A DNA stretch of 9,015 nt from Lachnospiraceae bacterium (GCA_014804495.1 JAAUZS010000061.1:1-9015); one strand, 5' to 3'; shown: positions 1 through 6,172, counted from the stretch's first letter. The notes: a model not told the origin generated them from the letters alone. Numbers and translations are program-made.

Positions 1-147
1 CGAATGTGGTTATATCAACGCTGTTGTGAGACATGTTGTATTCTGCATATATGAATTTCTTATCTGATCAGTCTTTCCTTTACTAATTGAATTTTTGGAG
101 GAATTAAGAAAGTATTTCAATCCATTCTTCCTGCCTGATTTATATTG

Positions 148-156
148 TGTTATAAT
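148..156 (+). promoter_or_regulatory. Possible extended -10 promoter (TGtTATAAT)
   Basis: A perfect TATAAT at 151-156 is preceded by TG one base upstream, the extended -10 form used by sigma-A promoters. The -35 position 17 bp upstream (TTCCTG, 128-133) is weak, which extended -10 promoters tolerate. It would give a leader of about 140 bases before the ATG at 304. Confidence 0.4.
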
Positions 157-234
157 TTGTTACAGGTTTTTTCCTTTATTTTTGCCCTTATGAGGGTTCG
201 TAACATGATGGAAAAGGATATAACAGTTAATAAA

Positions 235-243
235 TGATATAAA
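235..243 (+). promoter_or_regulatory. Alternative extended -10 promoter (TGaTATAAA)
   Basis: A second TG-N-TATAAA box lies about 60 bases before the start codon at 304. It has no convincing -35. It could replace or supplement the box at 148-156, and sequence alone cannot choose between them. Confidence 0.25.
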
Positions 244-303
244 AAGTGTCTTATCAGAATTTCCGTTTGTCAGACTGGGAAATATGATATTTATGGAGAA
301 GAA

Positions 304-1680
304 ATGACTGAAATTTTTGAAGCATTGGATTTGATCGTTGATTCCAAAGACAAGGATTTTGACAGGGAAGCATTTACAAAAGAGTTGGGTGTGAACTGTG
401 ACAGTGTTGGATGGATGAACCTTGATCTTGGAAAAGATATTGATAAGTTACAACAGATTAGTGAACTGGCAAAAAATAAAGGTTTGAAGTTAAGAGGTAC
501 ATATACCAAAAAGATTGCGGATGCTTTTGCAAAATGGTATCGCTTTTCACCAAAGAACAAGTTTGCTATGAGTGACTATTCTTATGCTCAAAAGTTCGGA
601 GATTATAATTATTACAAAATTAAAGCCTATAAAGCTCCGAAGGGATGCAATATAATGGGTGAGTTTGTGTCACAAACTTTTGTGGACGGTTATAAAGAGC
701 TAAAGCTTACCGGTCTCGATTTTATATGGGTACCGGATAGCGGAAAATATCAGGCGGCTTCATTTTACAGTCCTATTTTTTTGAAAAAGGCGAAAAGGTG
801 CATTTATCCGGGTCAGATGAGTTATTTGAAAAAAGAGACTTATGACACGGTAACTTTTGAGCCAGTAGCGGAAAAATATGATTTCTCTGCAGTAATGAAG
901 TATTATAAGCAGGCAGATTTCCCAAAGGGCAGGCTTTGTGAAGTGGAAAAATATATGGATAATCTGGATGTGGTATTACCTTTGGCGGTGGAATATGACT
1001 CTATGCCTGATACGGATTTTGCATATTGTAACTTGCAGGGTTACATCCCCATTTTACTGATCAGAGATGAGGCATTGCAGAAAATGATCAATGCCGGAAT
1101 AGTTACAAAGGATGATTTTGAGCCTGTTATATGTACAGATTCAAAAGAACAGAATCTTTTAGTACATAAATGTGATGAATGTAAAAATATGAATATCATG
1201 TTGCAAAGCAAGGAACATTTTGAAAAGCTGCGCTTGGAATCATATGCAAAAGAAAGACCGGAATTTGTACCGTCAGAAAAAGAAGTACTGGCTCTTTTAA
1301 AGAAATATAAAAAGAATTATCCGGATTACTTGAATAAAGCAATCTCAAAGGAATTATCAGAGGAGATTGAGCACTCGTCGTATCGTCCTTTATTACCATA
1401 TTATAAAGTGGGAGGCAGTGGGCGTTTAGCAGAGTATACATATGAGTACTATCATTATGAAACGGCAATACAGAAAAATGATAATTTTCACAAAGAGCTT
1501 GCTGAGAATAGCAGACATAATAATCTGTTAGCTGAGGCCGTGCTGTTTGGTCGAAGCAGCGACGATAATTATTTGCTGCTTTACAGGGATGAGGTATATG
1601 AAATATCCTGTTATGATTATAAGATTGTAAAACATTGGAATCATGTATATATGTTCTTTTATGAAAATGTGACCGGATAA
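304..1680 (+). CDS. Unrecognised 458-residue protein, possibly immunity-like
   Basis: I cannot assign this protein to a family with confidence. It is 458 residues long, soluble-looking, rich in Tyr, Lys, Asp and Glu, and has no signal peptide or membrane helix. One CxxC pair (C290, C293, within HKCDEC) could bind a metal, but there is no second pair. Aromatic-rich stretches such as LDFIWVPDSG and the tail VYMFFYENVTG recall the style of polymorphic-toxin immunity proteins, and the next gene is SUKH-like. The immunity idea rests on that style and neighbourhood only. The ATG at 304 has GGAG at 295-298, five bases upstream, and the N-terminus MTEIFEALDL reads naturally. The stop at 1678-1680 is followed in the same frame by a hydrophobic stretch that leads into the SUKH gene. 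It is likely co-transcribed with that gene, which begins 69 bases downstream. Confidence 0.85.
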   Translation: MTEIFEALDLIVDSKDKDFDREAFTKELGVNCDSVGWMNLDLGKDIDKLQQISELAKNKGLKLRGTYTKKIADAFAKWYRFSPKNKFAMSDYSYAQKFGDYNYYKIKAYKAPKGCNIMGEFVSQTFVDGYKELKLTGLDFIWVPDSGKYQAASFYSPIFLKKAKRCIYPGQMSYLKKETYDTVTFEPVAEKYDFSAVMKYYKQADFPKGRLCEVEKYMDNLDVVLPLAVEYDSMPDTDFAYCNLQGYIPILLIRDEALQKMINAGIVTKDDFEPVICTDSKEQNLLVHKCDECKNMNIMLQSKEHFEKLRLESYAKERPEFVPSEKEVLALLKKYKKNYPDYLNKAISKELSEEIEHSSYRPLLPYYKVGGSGRLAEYTYEYYHYETAIQKNDNFHKELAENSRHNNLLAEAVLFGRSSDDNYLLLYRDEVYEISCYDYKIVKHWNHVYMFFYENVTG

Positions 1681-1749
1681 ATAGTTACGGGCGTTATTGT
1701 GGGTATTGTACTGCTTGTGATAAGTATTTTTATGAGTGGAGGGAAAGAA
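1681..1749 (+). other. In-frame hydrophobic stretch between the two genes
   Basis: The 69 bases after the stop of the 304-1680 gene contain no stop in that frame. They translate to a strongly hydrophobic segment (IVTGVIVGIVLLVISIF, then MSGGKE), and the frame continues into the SUKH protein. A GTG at 1699 could start a membrane-anchored version of that protein. However, the strong GGAGGG at 1738-1743, six bases before the ATG at 1750, argues for the shorter soluble form. The stretch may be a relic of a C-terminal transmembrane helix. Confidence 0.45.
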
Positions 1750-2229
1750 ATGATTGAGACTTTTGGAACTTACATGAAAGAAAATGGCTGGAATATTGAA
1801 TGGAATGAAATAAAGGAAAACGATCTTCCTGAAACCATAATAAATAGATACAGAAATATTCCAAAACAATGGTTGGAATTTATTAGTAGTATCAAGTGTT
1901 TGGTAAGTGCTGATGAAACAATGTGGTTTTTATGTGCAGAAGATTTTGTTGTGAAAAACAACGAAGCGTTTCAATGGAATGAATGGGAACTTATCTCTCT
2001 TGGAAGTGCTGAGGGTGATGCGGAATGGCAAAACGAAATAAGCCAATTTTGGAACAATCATCTGCCCATTGTTATGTCTGTAAAAGGAAGTTATTCTTAT
2101 TACGCTATTGCAATAAAAGACGGTTCAATTGTATATGGCTCCGAACCGGAATTTGAAGAGTGTGAAATTGTCGCGGATTCGTTTACAGATTTCATAGAAA
2201 AAATCTTAAAAAAGGAATTACGGTTATAA
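1750..2229 (+). CDS. SMI1/KNR4 (SUKH)-like protein, probable immunity type
   Basis: This 159-residue protein resembles the SMI1/KNR4 or SUKH superfamily, whose bacterial members often serve as immunity proteins against polymorphic toxins and contact-dependent nucleases. What I see: an N-terminal helical part with the proline/tryptophan pattern IPKQWLEFI (37-45), a central strand MWFLCAEDFV (58-67), the motif NEWELISLG (77-85), an acidic turn EGDAEW (88-93), a late strand SYYAIAI (116-122) followed by DGSIVYGSEPEFEE (124-137), and a closing helix FTDFIEKIL (145-153). This order matches SUKH proteins. The ATG at 1750 is chosen because GGAGGG sits at the ideal distance, although the frame is open further upstream. 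No toxin gene is adjacent in this window, so any cognate toxin is unknown; an orphan immunity gene is plausible. Confidence 0.75.
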   Translation: MIETFGTYMKENGWNIEWNEIKENDLPETIINRYRNIPKQWLEFISSIKCLVSADETMWFLCAEDFVVKNNEAFQWNEWELISLGSAEGDAEWQNEISQFWNNHLPIVMSVKGSYSYYAIAIKDGSIVYGSEPEFEECEIVADSFTDFIEKILKKELRL

Positions 2230-2252
2230 GCTGGTTATAATAGAAATTTGAA

Positions 2253-2316
2253 GAGGAAAACAATGCCTAATCCATGGGAAGAAATACCATTATCTGATTA
2301 CGAAAATCACATGAAA
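2253..2316 (+). repeat. Upstream copy of a 64/65-bp direct repeat
   Basis: This stretch begins with the ribosome binding site GAGGAAAACA and runs through the first 18 codons of the methyltransferase gene. The 54 bases from the ATG are identical to 3629-3682. The only difference from the other copy is one fewer A after GAGG. Identity ends abruptly after the ATGAAA at 2311-2316. Confidence 0.95.
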
Positions 2317-2346
2317 AGAGGGAAACAAAGAAACTATGTTGGATGA
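2263..2346 (+). pseudogene. Truncated 5' relic of the methyltransferase gene
   Basis: The ATG at 2263 opens a 27-codon frame. Its first 18 codons (MPNPWEEIPLSDYENHMK) are identical to the start of the intact methyltransferase at 3629. After the junction the frame reads RGKQRNYVG and stops at 2344-2346. None of the SAM-binding motifs is present, so no methyltransferase can be made. The Shine-Dalgarno sequence is preserved, so the peptide may still be translated, and its stop overlaps the next small ORF (ATG at 2336). That makes it a possible translational coupler. The perfect identity implies a recent duplication or ongoing homogenisation. Confidence 0.85.
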
Positions 2347-2461
2347 TTTCACTCGGGTAATTTTGGAACGAGAGGCACTTGTATTGGAATTATTGATACA
2401 AGAAGGATATTTTGAATGTGGAGGTAAGTTACATGAAAATACCCAAAATGGTATTGTTTGA
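2336..2461 (+). CDS. Short orphan ORF, possibly the 3' end of a lost gene
   Basis: This 41-codon frame reads MLDDFTRVILEREALVLELL and ends in HENTQNGIV. In the same frame it is open from 2315, almost exactly where identity to the methyltransferase ends. That is what a truncated C-terminal fragment of another gene would look like. AGAGGG at 2317-2322 is 13 bases before the ATG, too far for a strong ribosome binding site. It overlaps the relic peptide upstream by 11 bases and the HAD gene downstream by 29 bases. I do not recognise the sequence. It could be a real small coupling peptide, a gene remnant or chance. Confidence 0.3.
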   Translation: MLDDFTRVILEREALVLELLIQEGYFECGGKLHENTQNGIV

Positions 2462-3158
2462 TTATGGGCAGACACTTATTGCAGAACAGAAATTTGATGG
2501 AGTAAAGGGAACTGAGGCTGTTTTACAGTATGCTGCAAGAAATAAGTATCATTTGTCGGCAGAACAGGTGCAGGCCAAAGCAAATGAAATCAATCGGGAG
2601 TTCGGGAGGTTTGATCCTGAGAAAAGGCATTTATTTCAGATAGAAATACCCAATACAATGTTTACGCCTTATCTTTATGAATCGCAGGGAATAGAGATTG
2701 CATTGAGTAACTCTGAAATTGATACAGTATTCTGGAACGCCGCTGCTCCGGGAACGCCGACAGAGGGTATAAAAGATTTTTTGGAATATTTAAAGAATAA
2801 GAGTATTCGCACTGGCGTAATCAGCAATATTTCTTATGCGCCTTCTGTGGTTGAAGAACGTATCAACAGACTGCTTCTGGAAAATGCTTTTGAATTTATC
2901 ATTACCTCAAGCAATTTTATGTTCCGCAAACCAAATAAAAGGATATTCGATTTGGCTTTGGAAAAAGCTGAATTGCGGCCGGACGAAGTCTGGTATATCG
3001 GAGATCAGTATGAATGTGATGTAAAAGGTTCCTTAAATGCAGGTCTGTTGCCGGTATGGTACATAGGAGCAATCGACTTGCCTTATACAAAAGATGAAAA
3101 TATTCTTACAGTAAAAACTTGGAGTGAAATAGAGCGGTATATGGAGGGATGTTTATGA
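2433..3158 (+). CDS. HAD-superfamily hydrolase with DxGxT motif I
   Basis: This 241-residue protein has the full order of HAD motifs. Motif I is FDYGQTL with the nucleophile D10, motif II is S131 in GVISNIS, motif III is K166 in FRKPNKRIF, and motif IV is GDQYECD with D191 and D196. Residues of about 20-110 form the helical C1-type cap. The second Asp of the usual DxDxT is Gly (G12), so the normal acid/base of phosphatases is missing; the substrate and even the reaction class stay open. The ATG at 2433 is preferred over the upstream TTG at 2412 because GGAGG lies eight bases before it and the protein then starts directly at the first Rossmann strand. The stop overlaps the GNAT start (ATGA at 3155-3158), indicating translational coupling with that gene. 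Confidence 0.88.
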   Translation: MKIPKMVLFDYGQTLIAEQKFDGVKGTEAVLQYAARNKYHLSAEQVQAKANEINREFGRFDPEKRHLFQIEIPNTMFTPYLYESQGIEIALSNSEIDTVFWNAAAPGTPTEGIKDFLEYLKNKSIRTGVISNISYAPSVVEERINRLLLENAFEFIITSSNFMFRKPNKRIFDLALEKAELRPDEVWYIGDQYECDVKGSLNAGLLPVWYIGAIDLPYTKDENILTVKTWSEIERYMEGCL

Positions 3159-3571
3159 GTGAATTAGAATTAAAATATAACGAATTGACAGCGCAACAAT
3201 TTATAGAGTTATGGGAAACCGTATGGGGCGATGGTCCGTCGCCGGAACAGACTGAACTGGCTATGAAACATACATTATTCCGTATTTCAGTATGGGATGG
3301 AGATAAAATTGTAGCTATGGCGCGCATGAATGGAGATATTGGACTCGATTATTACATTAAAGATGTGGTAGTGCGTCCGGAATATCAACACAAAGGAATT
3401 GGCCGGATGATGATAAATGAATTATTAAAATTTATCAACGACAATGGTGTAGAAGGAACAGATATTTTTGTTGAATTATGTGCATTTCCAGACAAGATTC
3501 CATTTTATGAAAAGTTCGGATTTGAGGCCAATGAAGCTCAAAGACTGAAAATATTTCATCATGTAGAGTGA
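3155..3571 (+). CDS. GNAT-family N-acetyltransferase (GNAT 1)
   Basis: This 138-residue protein carries a single GNAT fold. It is expected to transfer an acetyl group from acetyl-CoA to an amine on a small molecule or protein; the substrate is unknown. The acetyl-CoA pyrophosphate-binding motif A is VVVRPEYQHKGIGRMM, with the QxxGxG signature at Q78-G83. Motif B is seen in the late segment with FYEKFGFEAN. The ATG at 3155 is chosen over 3149 because GGAGGG at 3143-3148 would be directly adjacent to the earlier ATG but lies six bases before 3155. Its first A overlaps the HAD stop codon, so the two genes are probably translated together. A mutated copy of its 5' end lies at 6633-6695. Confidence 0.9.
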   Translation: MSELELKYNELTAQQFIELWETVWGDGPSPEQTELAMKHTLFRISVWDGDKIVAMARMNGDIGLDYYIKDVVVRPEYQHKGIGRMMINELLKFINDNGVEGTDIFVELCAFPDKIPFYEKFGFEANEAQRLKIFHHVE

Positions 3572-3617
3572 TAATTAATTTCAGGTTTGTACGGAACTTG
3601 ATAACACAAGATTTAAT

Positions 3618-3682
3618 GAGGAAAAACAATGCCTAATCCATGGGAAGAAATACCATTATCTGATTACGAAAATCACATGAAA
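3618..3682 (+). repeat. Downstream copy of the 64/65-bp direct repeat
   Basis: This copy contains the ribosome binding site and first 18 codons of the intact methyltransferase. It starts with GAGGAAAAACA, one A more than the copy at 2253-2316, and is otherwise identical over the shared length. The two copies bracket the HAD-GNAT module. Confidence 0.95.
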
Positions 3683-4258
3683 CTAGATTCGGTTATGCAA
3701 TTACAGACCATGAACCACATGATGGAAGGTCAGCTTAATACATCATATCCTGTAAGTTCTGTTATAATTCTGGGAATTGCCGGTGGCAATGGTCTGGAAC
3801 ACATTGACAAGAACAAATTTCAAAAAGTTTATGGCATTGATATTAACAGTGAGTACCTAAAGACGGTCAAGGAAAGATATTCTGATATTTCTGATATATT
3901 GGAATGTATGCGAATAGACTTGATTCAAGAATCAAATAAACTTCCAAAAGCAGAGTTATTGATTGCCAATTTATTGATTGAGTACATAGGATATGAGTGT
4001 TTCCGAAAAGCAGTTGAGCAAATACAGCCGAAATATGTTTCATGTATTATTCAGATAAATGTAGATAACAGCTGGGTATCTGATTCGCAATATATCCATG
4101 TATTTGACGACCTTGCCAAAGTGCATCATCAAATGGAAGAAAATCTGTTGATTCAGATTTTGAAAAGTATTGAATATAAACTGATAGGACAAAAGGAAAG
4201 GCTGTTACCGAATGGAAAGAAATTAGTTCAACTGGATTTTGTTCACATAGATATTTAA
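3629..4258 (+). CDS. Class I SAM-dependent methyltransferase
   Basis: This 209-residue protein is predicted to be a cytoplasmic methyltransferase using S-adenosylmethionine; its substrate is unknown. Motif I, the SAM-binding glycine-rich loop, is ILGIAGGNGLEHI (47-59). The acidic end of strand 2 is VYGIDINSEYL (67-77) with D71 expected to bind the ribose. A later hydrophobic strand, AELLIANLLIEYIG, corresponds to motif IV. The N-terminal MPNPWEEIPLSDYENHM segment probably forms the helical lid before the Rossmann core. GAGG at 3618-3621 lies seven bases before the ATG, so the start is well supported. It is an independent module after GNAT 1, with a 57-base spacer. Its first 54 bases are duplicated at 2263-2316. 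Confidence 0.88.
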   Translation: MPNPWEEIPLSDYENHMKLDSVMQLQTMNHMMEGQLNTSYPVSSVIILGIAGGNGLEHIDKNKFQKVYGIDINSEYLKTVKERYSDISDILECMRIDLIQESNKLPKAELLIANLLIEYIGYECFRKAVEQIQPKYVSCIIQINVDNSWVSDSQYIHVFDDLAKVHHQMEENLLIQILKSIEYKLIGQKERLLPNGKKLVQLDFVHIDI

Positions 4259-4338
4259 GCCGGCGAATGGCGGAAATATCATCATGTTAAAATACATAAG
4301 AATAACTAATATTCAAATTTGCAGAAAGGAAGTACACA

Positions 4339-4932
4339 ATGGAAAAGAATCGACTGGAGAAACAAATTGATTTTATTTTAGAAGCAGATAAAGAAAAAAA
4401 TATTTTTCGTCAAACACATCTGACTGGAAACGGAAGACGTGAAAATGACGCCGAACATGCTTGGCATATGGCAATGATGGTTTATTTGTTAAAAGAGTAT
4501 GCTAATGAAGAAATTGATGTAGCCAAAGCGATGTTTATGGCTTTAATTCATGATATTGTGGAGATTGATGCGGGAGATACATATGCCTACGATGAAAAAG
4601 GGCATGAGACTAAAAAAATGCGGGAAGATGTGGCGGCAGAACGTATTTTTAGCTTGTTACCGGAGGATCAGGGGGAAGAGTTGAAAAGTCTGTTTCAAGA
4701 ATATGAAGCAACTGAAACTCCGGAAGCCAGATTTGTTCGTGCAATGGACAACTTTCAGCCGTTGCTTTTGAATAATTCAAATAATGGCAGGGATTGGAAA
4801 GAACATGAAATTGGGAAAAAACAGGTAATGAATAGACATATTCATACCAAGCTGGGTTCAAATATAATCTGGGAGTGCACAGAGAAAATAATTGAAGAGA
4901 ATGTCAGAAATGGTAATCTTAAAGATAATTGA
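4339..4932 (+). CDS. HD-domain phosphohydrolase (YfbR/HDDC2-like)
   Basis: This 197-residue protein belongs to the HD superfamily, close in layout to YfbR/HDDC2-type 5'-deoxynucleotidases, which dephosphorylate deoxynucleoside monophosphates with a divalent metal. Visible metal and catalytic residues are H40 in NDAEHAWHMA, the H71-D72 doublet in LIHDIVEIDAGD (with E75 and D80) and the distal D137 in RAMDNFQP. These give the H...HD...D set. The ribosome binding site AAAGGA (4325-4330) is eight bases before the ATG. A nucleoside 2-deoxyribosyltransferase-like gene follows 45 bases later, which fits a shared role in nucleotide salvage or depletion. The exact substrate is an inference from family resemblance. 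Confidence 0.88.
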   Translation: MEKNRLEKQIDFILEADKEKNIFRQTHLTGNGRRENDAEHAWHMAMMVYLLKEYANEEIDVAKAMFMALIHDIVEIDAGDTYAYDEKGHETKKMREDVAAERIFSLLPEDQGEELKSLFQEYEATETPEARFVRAMDNFQPLLLNNSNNGRDWKEHEIGKKQVMNRHIHTKLGSNIIWECTEKIIEENVRNGNLKDN

Positions 4933-4977
4933 GGTGGCATTTAGTTTGTTGAGATATTTGCATGAGCGAGGTAAATT

Positions 4978-5283
4978 ATGAAGACAGTTACAATATGTGG
5001 AAGCATGAAATTTGAGAAAGAAATGCAAAGAATAGCATTTCTGTTAGAAACGAAGTATGAGTTAAATGTTTTACAATGCGTATATAATACGGATAATTTG
5101 GAGATTTCAGAGAAGGAGAGTAGTTTTCTCGAAAACGCACATTTTAGAAAAATCGAACTTTCGGATGCTATTTATGTTGTTGATATTGAAGGGTACATTG
5201 GCAATCAGGTTTCAAAGGAAATAGAGTTTGCTAAAAGTAAAGGAAAAGAAATTATACTTCATTCAGAGTATGGCATAGAATGA
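4978..5283 (+). CDS. Nucleoside 2-deoxyribosyltransferase-like small protein
   Basis: This 101-residue protein looks like a minimal Rossmann-type domain of the nucleoside 2-deoxyribosyltransferase / DUF4406-like group. Clues are the N-terminal strand and loop VTICGSMKF (4-12), the strand SDAIYVVD (62-69) with D63 and D69, the glycine turn at G75, and the helix SKEIEFAKSKGKEI carrying E81 and E83, where this family places its catalytic glutamate. Typical enzymes are around 140-160 residues, so this one is short and could be a binding protein for nucleosides or nucleotide-sugar derivatives. GAGG at 4968-4971 supports the ATG. It sits between the HD phosphohydrolase and a cysteine-cluster protein, with small gaps, probably in one transcript. 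Confidence 0.7.
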   Translation: MKTVTICGSMKFEKEMQRIAFLLETKYELNVLQCVYNTDNLEISEKESSFLENAHFRKIELSDAIYVVDIEGYIGNQVSKEIEFAKSKGKEIILHSEYGIE

Positions 5284-5305
5284 TATCCAATTCGGCGGGG
5301 TACAT

Positions 5306-6055
5306 ATGGAAAAATACAAGATACTTTGCGAGTTGAACCGTAAGGAACAATTCGGAGAAGAAATCACAGAAGAAGAAAAAACAGCGGCTGTTTCTTGCTT
5401 CTTGGACGGAAGAAATGATTCGGAGGAGATAATCCGATACAAAAAGAAGATGAGGGTAAATCCAAATGTGGACTGTGTATATCCGAATTACTATCTTCCC
5501 CCATACAATGAAGGTAAGAAACTTCGTCTTGTGCAAGGCTATCTGCCGAAAACGAATATTTTATACGCGAATCATTACGAAGCAGAGATACTTCGGTTGC
5601 TTGTAAAGTTTGCGCCGGATAATGAAACTGTAAAAGATATGGCGTATCATACACTTGAGCGGTATAGCAAGACATGCTTTGGAAACTCCTGTACGAAGGG
5701 AGAATGTGTAACTACCGGAATATGTGTTTTGCGTCTTCTGGCAGCGGTTCAGCCGGCATCACAAAACAAAATTCCTCTTTCGTATTTGCTGATGGCATTT
5801 ACAGATATCAACAATGATAATACAAGAAATTTCCTTAGGCAAAAAAAGGAATGGTTAGCGGGTCTTTTAAGGCGAGGATGGCTTACCGGAAAACTATCAA
5901 ACGGAAAGATTTCTGAAGGTGATACTTATAATCTGTTGTGTAAATATATCATTCGAAACGCAGTCTGTACGTTGCCTGAGTACCCTAAAAAAGAGGATTA
6001 CAGGATTTATATAAATGATGTGGATGAAAGGTGCTATTGCGAGATACCGGGGTGA
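5306..6055 (+). CDS. Unrecognised 249-residue cysteine-cluster protein
   Basis: I do not recognise this family. The notable feature is a regular cysteine cluster, C124-x4-C129-x4-C134-x5-C140, in the segment CFGNSCTKGECVTTGIC, directly after a helix and before the hydrophobic LRLLAAVQP. It could bind zinc or an iron-sulfur cluster, or be structural. The N-terminal third is charged and helical (EEITEEEKTAA), and a Tyr/Pro-rich stretch (YPNYYLPPYNEGKK) lies at 59-72. The second half is helical, ending with a basic RGWLTGKLSNGK region and a C-terminal CYCE. No signal peptide or membrane helix is seen. The start has only a G-rich GGCGGGG at 5294-5300 as ribosome binding site. The gene begins 22 bases after the deoxyribosyltransferase-like gene, suggesting one transcript. 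Confidence 0.82.
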   Translation: MEKYKILCELNRKEQFGEEITEEEKTAAVSCFLDGRNDSEEIIRYKKKMRVNPNVDCVYPNYYLPPYNEGKKLRLVQGYLPKTNILYANHYEAEILRLLVKFAPDNETVKDMAYHTLERYSKTCFGNSCTKGECVTTGICVLRLLAAVQPASQNKIPLSYLLMAFTDINNDNTRNFLRQKKEWLAGLLRRGWLTGKLSNGKISEGDTYNLLCKYIIRNAVCTLPEYPKKEDYRIYINDVDERCYCEIPG

Positions 6056-6073
6056 ATTCATAATTGAAATCTA

Positions 6074-6103
6074 GTTGCAACCGAGGGTTTTCATTTTGCA
6101 ACC
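6074..6103 (+). promoter_or_regulatory. Repeated TTGCAACC operator-like elements before the XRE gene
   Basis: TTGCAACC occurs at 6075-6082 and again at 6096-6103, 21 bp apart (two helical turns). The first copy is part of the perfect palindrome GTTGCAAC (6074-6081). An inverted partial copy, AGGTTGC, lies at 6161-6167 over the ribosome binding site. The spacing and symmetry suit binding of a dimeric repressor, most simply the XRE protein encoded downstream. Confidence 0.5.
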
Positions 6104-6172
6104 TGTAATTTGTATAAAAACAAAGTGCTATGATCTAAAATAATTCTATCAATTACAAGGAGGTTGCGTCAC

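Larger units (their letters stand above)
1..303. other. Upstream intergenic region without a supported gene
   Basis: About 300 AT-rich bases precede the first gene. One frame is open from the window edge to a TGA at 65-67 and could be the last 21 codons of an upstream gene, but nothing in it is recognisable. The rest holds two extended -10 boxes, a short CCCT/AGGG inverted repeat at 184-196 and a possible 10-codon ORF at 205-237 (ATG preceded by GAGGG at 192-196). I see no RNA gene, repeat array or terminator. The region most likely acts as the leader and promoter region of the gene starting at 304. Confidence 0.5.

Noticed and set aside
2..67. Open frame at the window edge as an upstream gene tail
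   Set aside because: Only 21 codons with no recognisable motif; cannot be separated from chance.
184..196. CCCT/AGGG inverted repeat as a terminator or operator
   Set aside because: The stem is only four to five base pairs and has no supporting T-run or second copy.
205..237. MMEKDITVNK leader peptide before the 304 gene
   Set aside because: GAGGG at 192-196 is a fair ribosome binding site, but a 10-codon frame in AT-rich DNA is easily chance; not called as a gene.
2412..2432. TTG at 2412 as the HAD start
   Set aside because: The ATG at 2433 has GGAGG at the right distance and begins at the first HAD strand; the extra seven residues fall on the ribosome binding site.
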